A stretch of DNA of 64,000 nt, from the NCBI RefSeq assembly GCF_030010235.1, contig NZ_JASCRS010000005.1:248001-312000 (forward strand), in the 5' to 3' direction. Both the position numbers and the translations under genes were made by a program. This stretch comes from Leucobacter sp. UT-8R-CII-1-4. Its GTDB lineage: Bacteria > Actinomycetota > Actinomycetes > Actinomycetales > Microbacteriaceae. Below, one piece after another: positions 40,191 through 48,866 of this stretch (within the stretch, counting starts at the first letter, position 1; every line of letters begins with the position of its first letter). The notes beneath the pieces are model-generated. The model ran no database searches and was not told the origin of the DNA. It saw only the letters and a list, made by a program, of their open reading frames with translations.

Positions 40191-42151
40191 GCGCTCAGCA
40201 CCTGCTCGTGCGTTTCAATCGAGTTGAGAATGCGCTGGATCGCTTCAGCAACGGGCACACCGTTCATCTGGGTGCCATCGCGGAAGCGGAAGCTCACCGC
40301 ACCAGCCTCTCGGTCTTCCTCCCCAGCGATCAGCTGGAACGGAACCTTTGCCTTCGTGTGCGTACGAATCTTCTTCGGCATACGATCATCGCTGTGATCA
40401 ACCTCGGCACGAACGCCCTTGGCACGAAGCTGATCAATCACGCCATCAAGGTACTCACCGTACTGCTCGGCGACGGGGATGCCGACCACCTGCACCGGTG
40501 AAAGCCACACTGGGAACACACCCGCGTAATGCTCAAGCAGAATAGCGAAGAATCGCTCGATCGAGCCGAAGAGTGCGCGGTGAATCATAATCGGGCGGTG
40601 TTTTTCACCGTCTGCACCAGTGAATTCAAGACCAAAGCGCTCTGGCAAGTTTGGATCAACCTGCACCGTCGAAAGCTGCCAGACACGACCGATCGCGTCG
40701 CGAGTCTTCAGATCGATCTTCGGTCCGTAGAAAGCAGCCTCGCCGGGTACTTCGGTGAGCTTGAGACCGGAAGCAAGCGCTACCTGACGCAGTGCGTCGG
40801 TCGAACTCTCCCAGAACTCGTCTGAGCCGATCCACTTGTCTTTCTCGTTGTCTTTCATCGAAAGTTCAAGCTCGAAGTCTTCGAGACCAAAGTCACGAAG
40901 CATCGAAATAATGAATTCGAGCACCTTACCGGCTTCGGCCTGAAGCTGATCCGGGGCGACAAAGAGGTGCGAGTCGTCTTGGGTGAAGCCGCGAACTCGG
41001 GTGAGACCGTGAAGAGCTCCCGATAGTTCGTATCGGTAGACGGTGCCGTTCTCTGCAAAACGCAGTGGTAGGTCACGGTAGCTGCGTGCGCGCTCCTTGT
41101 AGATAAGGATGTGCATTGGGCAGTTCATTGGCTTGAGGTAGTAATCAACACCCTTTTTGGTGATGTTGCCCTCGGCGTCTACCTCTTCGTCGATACGAAT
41201 CGGAGGGAACATGTCGTCTTTATAGTTGACGAGGTGATTCGACTGCCAGAACAGGTCTTCTTTTGAAATATGCGGGGTGTACACATAGGTGTATCCACCC
41301 TCAATATGGCGGCGCCGAGCGTGCTGCTCCATCTCGCCACGGATAATGCCGCCCTTTGGGTGCCAGACAGACATGCCTGAGCCGATCTCTTCTGGGAAAG
41401 AGAACAGGTCAAGCTCTTTGCCGAGCTTGCGGTGATCACGCTTTGCCGCTTCTTCAAGTCGAACCTGGTACTCGCGCAGCTCATCTTTGCTTGGCCAAGC
41501 GGTGCCATAGATGCGTTGCAGCATCGGGTTCTTCTCGCTCCCACGCCAGTAAGCACCCGAGGCGCGAGTAAGCGCCCAGCCGTTACCGATCATGCGGGTA
41601 CTTGGCACGTGAGGGCCACGGCACAGGTCTTTCCAGCACAGCTCGCCGGTTTTTGGGTCGACATTGTCGTAGATAGTGAGCTCAGCGCCGCCAACCTCAA
41701 CGTTTTCGTTGTCGTTACCCGAGTCTGCCCCACCCTTGAGGCCGATCAGTTCAAGCTTGTACGGCTCGTTCGCAAGCTCGGCGCGTGCCTCTTCTTCGGT
41801 CACGACGCGGCGAACAAACCGCTGCCCCTGCTTCACAATCTTCTGCATCTCAGATGAGATTGCCTTCAGATCTTCTGGCGTGAACGGCTCAGCAGGATCA
41901 AAGTCGTAGTAAAAACCGTCGGTGATCGGCGGGCCAATGCCCAGCTTCGCCTCTGGATTGATGCGCTGCACGGCCTGCGCGAGCACGTGAGCTGCCGAGT
42001 GACGCAGAATGTTCAGGCCGTCGACACTGTCAATCGAAACGGCCTCGACAGTATCTGTCTCTGTCACCTCTGCTGCAAGATCGCGCAATTCGCCGTTCAC
42101 GCGCATTGCGACGATAGAACGGTCGGTGAACAGGCTGAAACCATCTGCCAC
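40178..42151 (-). CDS. thrS: Threonyl-tRNA synthetase
   Basis: This class II synthetase charges tRNA-Thr. The 657-residue protein has an N-terminal TGS-like segment, then the editing-domain zinc motif [11 protein letters not shown] and CRGPHVPST. Catalytic class II motifs are seen in [22 protein letters not shown] and [11 protein letters not shown]. The GTG start has AAGGAG seven bases upstream, and TAGGAT at 42185-42190 is a likely -10 box. The short leader leaves no room for a T-box. Confidence 0.97.
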   Translation of the reverse strand: MADGFSLFTDRSIVAMRVNGELRDLAAEVTETDTVEAVSIDSVDGLNILRHSAAHVLAQAVQRINPEAKLGIGPPITDGFYYDFDPAEPFTPEDLKAISSEMQKIVKQGQRFVRRVVTEEEARAELANEPYKLELIGLKGGADSGNDNENVEVGGAELTIYDNVDPKTGELCWKDLCRGPHVPSTRMIGNGWALTRASGAYWRGSEKNPMLQRIYGTAWPSKDELREYQVRLEEAAKRDHRKLGKELDLFSFPEEIGSGMSVWHPKGGIIRGEMEQHARRRHIEGGYTYVYTPHISKEDLFWQSNHLVNYKDDMFPPIRIDEEVDAEGNITKKGVDYYLKPMNCPMHILIYKERARSYRDLPLRFAENGTVYRYELSGALHGLTRVRGFTQDDSHLFVAPDQLQAEAGKVLEFIISMLRDFGLEDFELELSMKDNEKDKWIGSDEFWESSTDALRQVALASGLKLTEVPGEAAFYGPKIDLKTRDAIGRVWQLSTVQVDPNLPERFGLEFTGADGEKHRPIMIHRALFGSIERFFAILLEHYAGVFPVWLSPVQVVGIPVAEQYGEYLDGVIDQLRAKGVRAEVDHSDDRMPKKIRTHTKAKVPFQLIAGEEDREAGAVSFRFRDGTQMNGVPVAEAIQRILNSIETHEQVLSAWTE

Positions 42152-42184
42152 GGTTCGACTCCTTATGAGCTAATAGACCCATTT

Positions 42185-42190
42185 ATCCTA
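42185..42190 (-). promoter_or_regulatory. Candidate -10 box of thrS
   Basis: TAGGAT on the minus strand lies 33 bases before the thrS start. No good -35 box is seen. Confidence 0.4.
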
Positions 42191-42243
42191 CCGGGTATAG
42201 GTGAGGAGAGCGTCGGTAGCGCTAACCGCGCGCCTCAAAAGAA

Positions 42244-42289
42244 GTGGCGGTCGCGCCCATCACCAGGTCATGATGGGCACGACCGCCAC
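42244..42289 (-). terminator. Terminator after the acyl-CoA ligase
   Basis: A 19-bp stem with one G-T pair (42244-42262 with 42271-42289) and an 8-base loop is followed on the minus strand by TTCTTTTGA. It ends the leftward arm of the catabolic island and insulates thrS. Confidence 0.88.
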
Positions 42290-42311
42290 TGATCAGCTCG
42301 AGCTGGGGTCG

Positions 42312-43955
42312 TTAAATCATTTCTCTCAGCACGTTCTTCCGAACCTTCCCGGTTGAAGTTTTTGGCAGTTCGACGACAAACTCAACTCGTTTCGGCACCT
42401 CAAATTTGCCGAGTGATCCTCGTGCATATTCAAGAATCTCGACCTCGAATTCGCTACGCAGCCGCTGATGCTCCTCCGCACCAATCTCTTCGAGGCCGGG
42501 AAGGTGCTCGGTGACGACCACAACGGTCACTGCTTCGCCCCAGTGCTCGTGAGGTGTGCCGATCACTGAGCATTCTTTGACGCGAGGAGCCCCAGACATG
42601 ATTCGCTCGACCTTCATGGAAGAGACGTTTTCGCCGCCACTCTTGATGACGTCTTTCGCGCGATCAGAGAACCAGAGCACGCCTTCATCGTCCATGTACC
42701 CTATGTCACCGCTATGGAACCAACCGTACTTAAACGCCTCTTCGTTTGCGTCGGGGCGATTCCAATACCCAGCTGTGACGTGTGAACCGCGATAAACGAT
42801 TTCGCCGATTTCGCCCCGCGGTAATAGTTCGCCGTTCTCACCCATAATCGCGGTGCGCACTGTGGTAGCCGGTAGACCCCAGGCAGGATTCTTCGTAAAG
42901 CGGTGTTCTGGCAGTTGCACGGTGGTTGCTGGCACGACTTCGGTTTGGCCGGAGCCCATTACTTTGCGCGCGTTTGGCATCATTTCGTCAAGGCTTTCAA
43001 GCACCCGCTCGGGCATTTGGGCCATTGCATAGAGGGCAGTTTCAATTGAACTCAGGTCACGGGGTTTCGCCTTGAACTCAGCACTCATGGCTGCCCACAT
43101 CATCGGCAGGCCGGTGAAAAGAGTGACACGTTCACGTTCAATAGTGTCTAGAACCGCAGCGGGGTTGAATCCGTTATGCAAAATCGCGGTGCCGCTCGCG
43201 AGAATAATCGGGTTCGCGAGCGCGTTGAGCGCGGTCACGTGAAAAAGCGGCAACACGATCAACACTTTGCCTGGTGTGCGACGCCAGGTTTCACCGATCA
43301 AGATGGTGTTTGAAAGCGCTCCCGTCACGACCGCTGAATGGGTGGTGAGCGCGCCCTTTGGCATTGCGGTCGTGCCTGAGGTGTACAGGCACTGTGCAAT
43401 ATCCTCGCTGTGAATAATGAGACGCAATTCTTCACCGACTGCCGTAGCCGCCAGATCACTGAGCCTGTGAACCCTTGCGCCTGGAATCTCAATCTCAGCA
43501 TCGCTTCGGCGGTGAATAATGACGTGGTCAAGAGTTGCGCCTGCGGCCAGAGCGGCCTGAAGCACCGGCAGCAGCCCCTCGTCGACGATGGCCGTGCGTG
43601 CGTTTGCGTCGCCAAGCATCCAGGCAATATCCGCTGGCGCAAAACCATAGTTGATGGGCATGACGATCCGCCCGGACTTTGCGATACCAAAATAGGCCGG
43701 CATGAACTCATAACAGTTGGGCATGATCAGTGCGATCGGTTCGGCCTGTGCAGCCCCGCCCTCGATTGCGATGATTCCTCTAGCAATTGCTTCAGCTTCG
43801 TGCTCAAGCGTGGTGTAACTTATACGACGATCGCCATCAACAACGGCAATATTGTCGGGTGCGCGTTCGGCCGCTCTGGTGAGTGCATCACCGAGCGTGT
43901 TGCGCCTGGCAAGGTTCAGGTCGAATGGATCGACCAAACTGGTGTCCGCTTTCAC
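42312..43955 (-). CDS. Acyl-CoA synthetase (AMP-forming), AtuH-like role
   Basis: This enzyme activates a carboxylic acid to its CoA thioester via an acyl-adenylate. Motifs are the P-loop CLYTSGTTAMPKGALTTH near residue 190, GSGQTE near 318, GWFHSGDIGYMDDEG near 415 and the C-terminal catalytic Lys in PKTSTGKVRKN. Length is 547 residues. The GTG start has GGAGGAACC upstream. It is 61 bases after the acyl-CoA dehydrogenase, same strand, so the two form the leftward arm of the island. Context suggests branched or terpenoid acids; sequence alone does not fix the substrate. Confidence 0.88.
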   Translation of the reverse strand: MKADTSLVDPFDLNLARRNTLGDALTRAAERAPDNIAVVDGDRRISYTTLEHEAEAIARGIIAIEGGAAQAEPIALIMPNCYEFMPAYFGIAKSGRIVMPINYGFAPADIAWMLGDANARTAIVDEGLLPVLQAALAAGATLDHVIIHRRSDAEIEIPGARVHRLSDLAATAVGEELRLIIHSEDIAQCLYTSGTTAMPKGALTTHSAVVTGALSNTILIGETWRRTPGKVLIVLPLFHVTALNALANPIILASGTAILHNGFNPAAVLDTIERERVTLFTGLPMMWAAMSAEFKAKPRDLSSIETALYAMAQMPERVLESLDEMMPNARKVMGSGQTEVVPATTVQLPEHRFTKNPAWGLPATTVRTAIMGENGELLPRGEIGEIVYRGSHVTAGYWNRPDANEEAFKYGWFHSGDIGYMDDEGVLWFSDRAKDVIKSGGENVSSMKVERIMSGAPRVKECSVIGTPHEHWGEAVTVVVVTEHLPGLEEIGAEEHQRLRSEFEVEILEYARGSLGKFEVPKRVEFVVELPKTSTGKVRKNVLREMI

Positions 43956-44016
43956 GGTTCCTCCTATTGGTGTGGGTACCGGTCATGCCTCATTGCGCGA
44001 CCGGGCTGGGGTCTAG

Positions 44017-45156
44017 TTAGACGTCAAAACCGTCAAGCCGCGCGAGAACCTGCAGCATGACTTCATCGGCGCCGCCGCCGATCGAGCCAAGGCGCACGTC
44101 GCGTGAGAATCGGCCTGTCCAGTTCTCTTCGAGATAGCCGAGGCCACCATGAAACTGCACAACAGCGTCTGCAACCTCTCGGGCGAGTCTGCCCGACGCA
44201 AGCTTTGCCACGGTGGCCTCACGGGTGATGTCCTCGCCGTCTTCGATCATGCGGCACATCTTCTCGTTGAGAGCGCGCAGCATGTCGGCTTGGGCCGAGA
44301 GCTCGGTCAACCGAAAGACCGGGTACTGCCGTTCTGAAAGCGGCGTGCCGAATACGGTACGAATGCGCAGGTAATCTCGGGTTTTTTGCAGAGCCCAGTC
44401 AATCGAGCCGAGCATACTGAAGGCCGCGGAAAGCCGTTCTACGACAAACTGCTGCATCTGCTGCTGGAAGCCTTTGCCTGCTTGTCCGATCGTGTTACTT
44501 ACTGGCACTCGCACATTTTCAAGCCGAAGTTCTGCCGTGTCTGAAGATCGCTGGCCGAGCTTGTCGAGTGTGCGGACAATTTCAAAGCCGGGAAGCCCGC
44601 GCGGCACAATGATCTGTGACATGCCGCGGTAACCGCCCTCATCGGAAGTTCGAACGAGCATGCAGTACCAATCGGCCTGTGTGCCATTGGTTATAAACGT
44701 CTTCGTGCCAGAGATGACCCAATCGTCGCCGTCTTGATAGGCGCTGGTGGTGAGTCCGGCGACGTCCGATCCAGCGTCTGGCTCTGTTACCGCGATTGCG
44801 GCGACCTGGGTGCCCTGAAGTGCGGGGCGTAAGTACCGTTCTTTCAGCTCTGCGCTCCCGAAGCGCGCGAGTGAGGGGGTGGCCATGTGCATCTGCACGT
44901 TGATCGCAAGCGCGACTCCCCCGATGTTTGGCCGCCCGAGTTCTTCGGCAAACACCATCTGATATTCAAGCGGTGCCCCCTCGCCGCCGTCTTCGACTGG
45001 GTATGCCAGGCCAAGCAGCCCCTCTGCCGCGAGCTTTGGAAACAGCTCGTGTGCATCAAAGAACCCAGCTCGCTCCCACTCATCAATGTAGGGAGTGATC
45101 ACTCGCTCAATGCAGGCCCGGGCACTGGCACGAAACTGTTCGATCTCGGTCGTCAT
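44017..45156 (-). CDS. Acyl-CoA dehydrogenase, AtuD/LiuA-like
   Basis: This FAD enzyme introduces the alpha-beta double bond into an acyl-CoA. The 379-residue protein has AIAVTEPDAGSDVAGL near residue 128 and FITNGTQADWYCM near 157. The C-terminal part reads VQFHGGLGYLEENWTGRFSR followed by LGSIGGGADEVML, a pattern I associate with citronellyl- and isovaleryl-CoA dehydrogenases. The ATG has AAGGAG eight bases before it; a 67-codon upstream frame is discarded. It diverges from the AtuA-like operon. Confidence 0.9.
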   Translation of the reverse strand: MTTEIEQFRASARACIERVITPYIDEWERAGFFDAHELFPKLAAEGLLGLAYPVEDGGEGAPLEYQMVFAEELGRPNIGGVALAINVQMHMATPSLARFGSAELKERYLRPALQGTQVAAIAVTEPDAGSDVAGLTTSAYQDGDDWVISGTKTFITNGTQADWYCMLVRTSDEGGYRGMSQIIVPRGLPGFEIVRTLDKLGQRSSDTAELRLENVRVPVSNTIGQAGKGFQQQMQQFVVERLSAAFSMLGSIDWALQKTRDYLRIRTVFGTPLSERQYPVFRLTELSAQADMLRALNEKMCRMIEDGEDITREATVAKLASGRLAREVADAVVQFHGGLGYLEENWTGRFSRDVRLGSIGGGADEVMLQVLARLDGFDV

Positions 45157-45356
45157 CGTTGACTCCTTGCGCTTTTCACGGAGGGAAACCACCACTGCTG
45201 TGTGCGGCCTTGTAATGACTGTAGGCATGAAATCAGAAACAAGCAAGCATGATTGTTTTATTTTTAGATTCGTGCCATAGTTACCGATACATCGAGCCAA
45301 CACCACGCTTGCAACAGCAAACGAGCGACAACAAGCAGCGCAAAGGCAACGACCCA

Positions 45357-45382
45357 CTGAATACGCAACGCGGCGTATTCAG
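45357..45382. promoter_or_regulatory. Perfect inverted repeat, candidate operator of the catabolic operon
   Basis: CTGAATACGC and GCGTATTCAG are perfect inverted arms around a 6-base centre, 31 bases before the likely AtuA start. The 26-bp size and symmetry suit a TetR dimer-type site, and a TetR gene ends this operon. The rest of the 257-base divergent region also holds AAACA...TGTTT arms near 45237. Confidence 0.5.
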
Positions 45383-45413
45383 CGAGACACAACGAGGGAA
45401 GGGAAGCGACATT

Positions 45414-47267
45414 TTGCAGACCACCACCCCAAGCCCGAACACATCGGCCTCTCCCGCGGCGCCCTCCGCCGCTCGGCCAGTGCGAATCGGAAACGCTTCT
45501 GGCTTTTACGGCGACAGACTCTCAGCGTTCGCCGAGATGCTCGACGCCGGCGTCGACGTCATCACTGGCGACTACCTCGCAGAGCTCACCATGCTGATCC
45601 TCGCAAAACAACAGCAGAAAGACCCTGCCGCAGGCTACGCTCGAACTTTTCTACAGCAAGTGCGAGGATCACTCACCCAGCTAGCAGCAAGTAAAACAAG
45701 GGTGGTAGTAAACGCCGGAGGAATGAACCCCGAAGCGCTCGCCGCCGAAATCAATACAGCCTGCAAAGAGACTGGAGTGAGTCTCAACATTGCCCACATC
45801 GATGGCGACGACCTCACCGCACAATCCGCAGAGCTAGGTTTCGGCAACGCAATCGCGGCAAACGCCTATCTCGGCGGGCATGGAATCACCGAAGCATTGC
45901 GCCGAAACGCGCAGATAGTGGTCACCGGCCGGGTCACAGATGCAGCCCTCACCACCGGTGCGGCGGCCTGGTATCACGGCTGGACAGAAACCCAATACGA
46001 CGAATTGGCCGGCGCCATGGCAGCCGGACACGTGATCGAATGCGGCATGCAAGCTACCGGCGGCAACTTCTCGTTTTTCGAAGAAATCAAAGACCTCACA
46101 CGACCCGGATTTCCGATTGCCGAAATCAGCGCTGACGGCAGCAGTGTCATCACCAAACAAGCGGGAACCGGCGGTGCAGTCACCGCGGAGACAGTGCTCT
46201 CACAACTCCTGTACGAAGTGAATGGCGCCCGCTATGCCGGACCAGACGCCACACTACGCCTCGACTCCATCACTCTGCACGACCTTGGCGATGATCGGGT
46301 ACAGATCAGCGGGGTGAAGGGCGAAGCCCCTCCCCCAGAGTTGAAAGTCTCTGTCACGAAGTTCGGCGGGTTTCGTCAGGAACTCGTCTTTCTACTCACC
46401 GGCCTCAACGCCGCGGCAAAGGCCGAGCTGATCCAGCGTCAATTCGAACAGGGAATGAAGCTTTCAGGGCTTCCCGCACCACAAGAAATCACCTGGACAC
46501 TCGCCAGAACCGACCGAGCAAACGCACACAGCCAAGAAGAAGCCACGTCCCGGCTCACACTTGTCGCAAAAGACAGCAATCCAAAACTCGTCGGTCGCGC
46601 GTTTGTAGGCACCGCTATCGAGCTTGCACTCGGATCGGCGCCCGGCCTCTTTCTCGATGCCCCTCCGGCCGAAGCAGTGCCCTTTGCACGCTACCAACCC
46701 CAATATGTTGAACAAGAAGTACCAACGCAGACCGTGCATCTCGCAGACGGCACCAATGTGGTCATCGAATCGCCAAACAACTATCAAACCCTTGAAGCAA
46801 CACCATTCGACAGCTTCGACGACCCAACGGGGAAAAACGATGCACAAGCGGCCGAAGTAATCACTGGCGGCAAAGAAATCGCGCTGGGCACGCTCTTTGG
46901 TGCGCGCAGCGGCGATAAAGGCGGAAACGCGAACATCGGGCTCTGGGCCCGAAACGAAACAAGCTGGCAATGGCTTCGTGACGAACTGACCACTGAGACA
47001 CTGCGCACGCTCCTGCCAGAAATCACAGCACTCACAATTGATCGCACCGAACTGCCAAAACTGCGTGCCATCAACTTTGTGGTGCATCGCATGCTGGGAG
47101 AGGGCGTCGCATCAGGCTCACGATATGACGCCCAAGCAAAGGGTGTTGCCGAATGGCTACGCAGCAAAACGATCACTGTGCCCGCGAAGCTCGCCAACGC
47201 AAGCAAACTTGACGACCACTTCACCGCCACGGCAGCAGCAGACACAAGCGAAGGAATCGAATCATGA
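45414..47267 (+). CDS. Acyclic terpene utilisation AtuA-like protein (DUF1446)
   Basis: This protein joins a DUF1446 domain (PVRIGNASGFYGDRLSAF from about residue 24 to 470) to the AtuA-like C-terminal ferredoxin-fold domain (LGTLFGARSGDKGGNANIGL near 500-600). AtuA is essential for citronellol/geraniol use in Pseudomonas, but its reaction is not established. It has about 617 residues. The start is uncertain: TTG at this position has AGGGAAG seven bases before it, and the frame is open further upstream. The stop overlaps the next gene as ATGA. Confidence 0.88.
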   Translation: MQTTTPSPNTSASPAAPSAARPVRIGNASGFYGDRLSAFAEMLDAGVDVITGDYLAELTMLILAKQQQKDPAAGYARTFLQQVRGSLTQLAASKTRVVVNAGGMNPEALAAEINTACKETGVSLNIAHIDGDDLTAQSAELGFGNAIAANAYLGGHGITEALRRNAQIVVTGRVTDAALTTGAAAWYHGWTETQYDELAGAMAAGHVIECGMQATGGNFSFFEEIKDLTRPGFPIAEISADGSSVITKQAGTGGAVTAETVLSQLLYEVNGARYAGPDATLRLDSITLHDLGDDRVQISGVKGEAPPPELKVSVTKFGGFRQELVFLLTGLNAAAKAELIQRQFEQGMKLSGLPAPQEITWTLARTDRANAHSQEEATSRLTLVAKDSNPKLVGRAFVGTAIELALGSAPGLFLDAPPAEAVPFARYQPQYVEQEVPTQTVHLADGTNVVIESPNNYQTLEATPFDSFDDPTGKNDAQAAEVITGGKEIALGTLFGARSGDKGGNANIGLWARNETSWQWLRDELTTETLRTLLPEITALTIDRTELPKLRAINFVVHRMLGEGVASGSRYDAQAKGVAEWLRSKTITVPAKLANASKLDDHFTATAAADTSEGIES

Positions 47268-48859
47268 CCGTACTCACCACCTCGCTCGATCCGGCTTCGA
47301 CAGATTTCGCCCTCGCAGTGAACGCCATGAACGAACGACTCAGCGAGCTTGACGAAGTCTTCGCAGAACTCGCCGCTGCCGGTGGAGAATCGGCCGTCGC
47401 GCGCCACAAAAAACGCGGCAAACTGACCGCTCGCGAGCGGATCGAGCTACTTCTTGACCGCGACACTGCATTTCTTGAACTCTGCCCATTTGCCGGATGG
47501 GGCGGAAAGTTCAATGTCGGCGGCAGCATCGTTGGCGGAATCGGAGTGATCAGCGGAGTCGAGTGCATGATCGTCGCAAACGATCCAACGATTCAGGGCG
47601 GCACAATCAACCCCGCCTCCCTCAAAAAACAACTACGACTGATGGACATCGCCGAGAAAAATCGGCTTCCCCTAGTTACCCTCGCCGAATCCGGTGGCGC
47701 AAACCTCCCCACCCAAAGCCAAATCTTCATTCCAGGCGGCGAGACATTTAGGCGCCTCGCTGAGCTTTCAAAAGCTGGAATCCCAACCGTGACCGTGGTA
47801 TTTGGCAACTCAACAGCCGGCGGCGCATACCTGCCCGGTATGAGCGACCACGTGATCATGATCGAGCGCCAATCGCAGGTGTTTCTTGGCGGTCCACCGC
47901 TCGTAAAAGCAGCAACCGGAGAGATAAGCGATGAGGAATCACTCGGTGGCGCAGACATGCACGCACGAGTAAGCGGCCTCGCCGATCATTTTGCCCGCGA
48001 CGAACAAGACGCCCTAAGAATCTGCCGTCGAGTTGTTGCCCGTTTGAACCACGAAAAGCTTGGCGCCGCGCCCTGCGAAAGCATCGAACCCCGTTACCCC
48101 AACAATGAACTGCTCGGCGTAGTGCCACACGACCTAAAGTACGCATTCGACCCGCGCGAAGTCATCGCCCGAGTGGTCGACGACTCCGACTTTGACGAGT
48201 TCAAACCGCTCTACGGACGCAGCATCGCAACAGGCTGGGCGCGAATACACGGATACCCGGTAGGCATTATCGCCAACTCAAACGGAATCATCTTTAGCGA
48301 AGAAGCGCAAAAAGTCACCCAATTCATACAGATCGCAAACCGGCAACAAACACCCCTGATCTTCCTGCACAACACCACCGGATACATGGTCGGCCGCAGA
48401 TACGAAGAGGGCGGCATCATCAAACACGGATCAATGATGGTCAATGCCGTCTCGACCTCGACCGTGCCCCACATTTCCCTACTCATCGGAGCCTCCTACG
48501 GCGCCGGCCACTACGGCATGTGTGGGCGTGCGTTCAACCCGCGCTTTCTTTTCGCTTGGCCATCGGCGAAATCAGCCGTGATGGGGGGTGCACAGCTCGC
48601 AGACGTCGTCACCTCGGTCGCTCAAGCCTCTGCAGAGGCACGAGGCTTGCCCTTTGACGAAGACGCCAACCAATTGCGCCGAGCCGCAATAGAACAACAG
48701 ATCGAAGCTGAATCGCTGCCGCTATTTCTCTCGGGAATGGTGTACGACGATGGCATCATCGATCCTCGCGATAGTCGTACCGTGCTCGGCCTTGCACTCT
48801 CGGCCATCGCTTCGCAAACAATCGACTCAGACCGCGCCTACGGCATTTTCAGAATGTGA
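47264..48859 (+). CDS. Acyl-CoA carboxylase beta (carboxyltransferase) subunit, AtuC/LiuB-like
   Basis: This subunit moves carboxylate from biotin onto an acyl-CoA. The two crotonase-like halves are visible: ESGGANLPTQ and FGNSTAGGAYLPGMSDHVIM in the N-half (the oxyanion segment near residue 190), and FLHNTTGYMVGRRYEEGGI with IGASYGAGHYGMCGRAFNPR in the C-half (near 370-420). At 531 residues it is full length. The sequence STAGGAYLPG is like geranyl-CoA carboxylase as I recall it, but methylcrotonyl-CoA is also possible. It is coupled to the AtuA-like gene before it. Confidence 0.9.
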   Translation: MTVLTTSLDPASTDFALAVNAMNERLSELDEVFAELAAAGGESAVARHKKRGKLTARERIELLLDRDTAFLELCPFAGWGGKFNVGGSIVGGIGVISGVECMIVANDPTIQGGTINPASLKKQLRLMDIAEKNRLPLVTLAESGGANLPTQSQIFIPGGETFRRLAELSKAGIPTVTVVFGNSTAGGAYLPGMSDHVIMIERQSQVFLGGPPLVKAATGEISDEESLGGADMHARVSGLADHFARDEQDALRICRRVVARLNHEKLGAAPCESIEPRYPNNELLGVVPHDLKYAFDPREVIARVVDDSDFDEFKPLYGRSIATGWARIHGYPVGIIANSNGIIFSEEAQKVTQFIQIANRQQTPLIFLHNTTGYMVGRRYEEGGIIKHGSMMVNAVSTSTVPHISLLIGASYGAGHYGMCGRAFNPRFLFAWPSAKSAVMGGAQLADVVTSVAQASAEARGLPFDEDANQLRRAAIEQQIEAESLPLFLSGMVYDDGIIDPRDSRTVLGLALSAIASQTIDSDRAYGIFRM

Positions 48860-48866
48860 GACGAGC

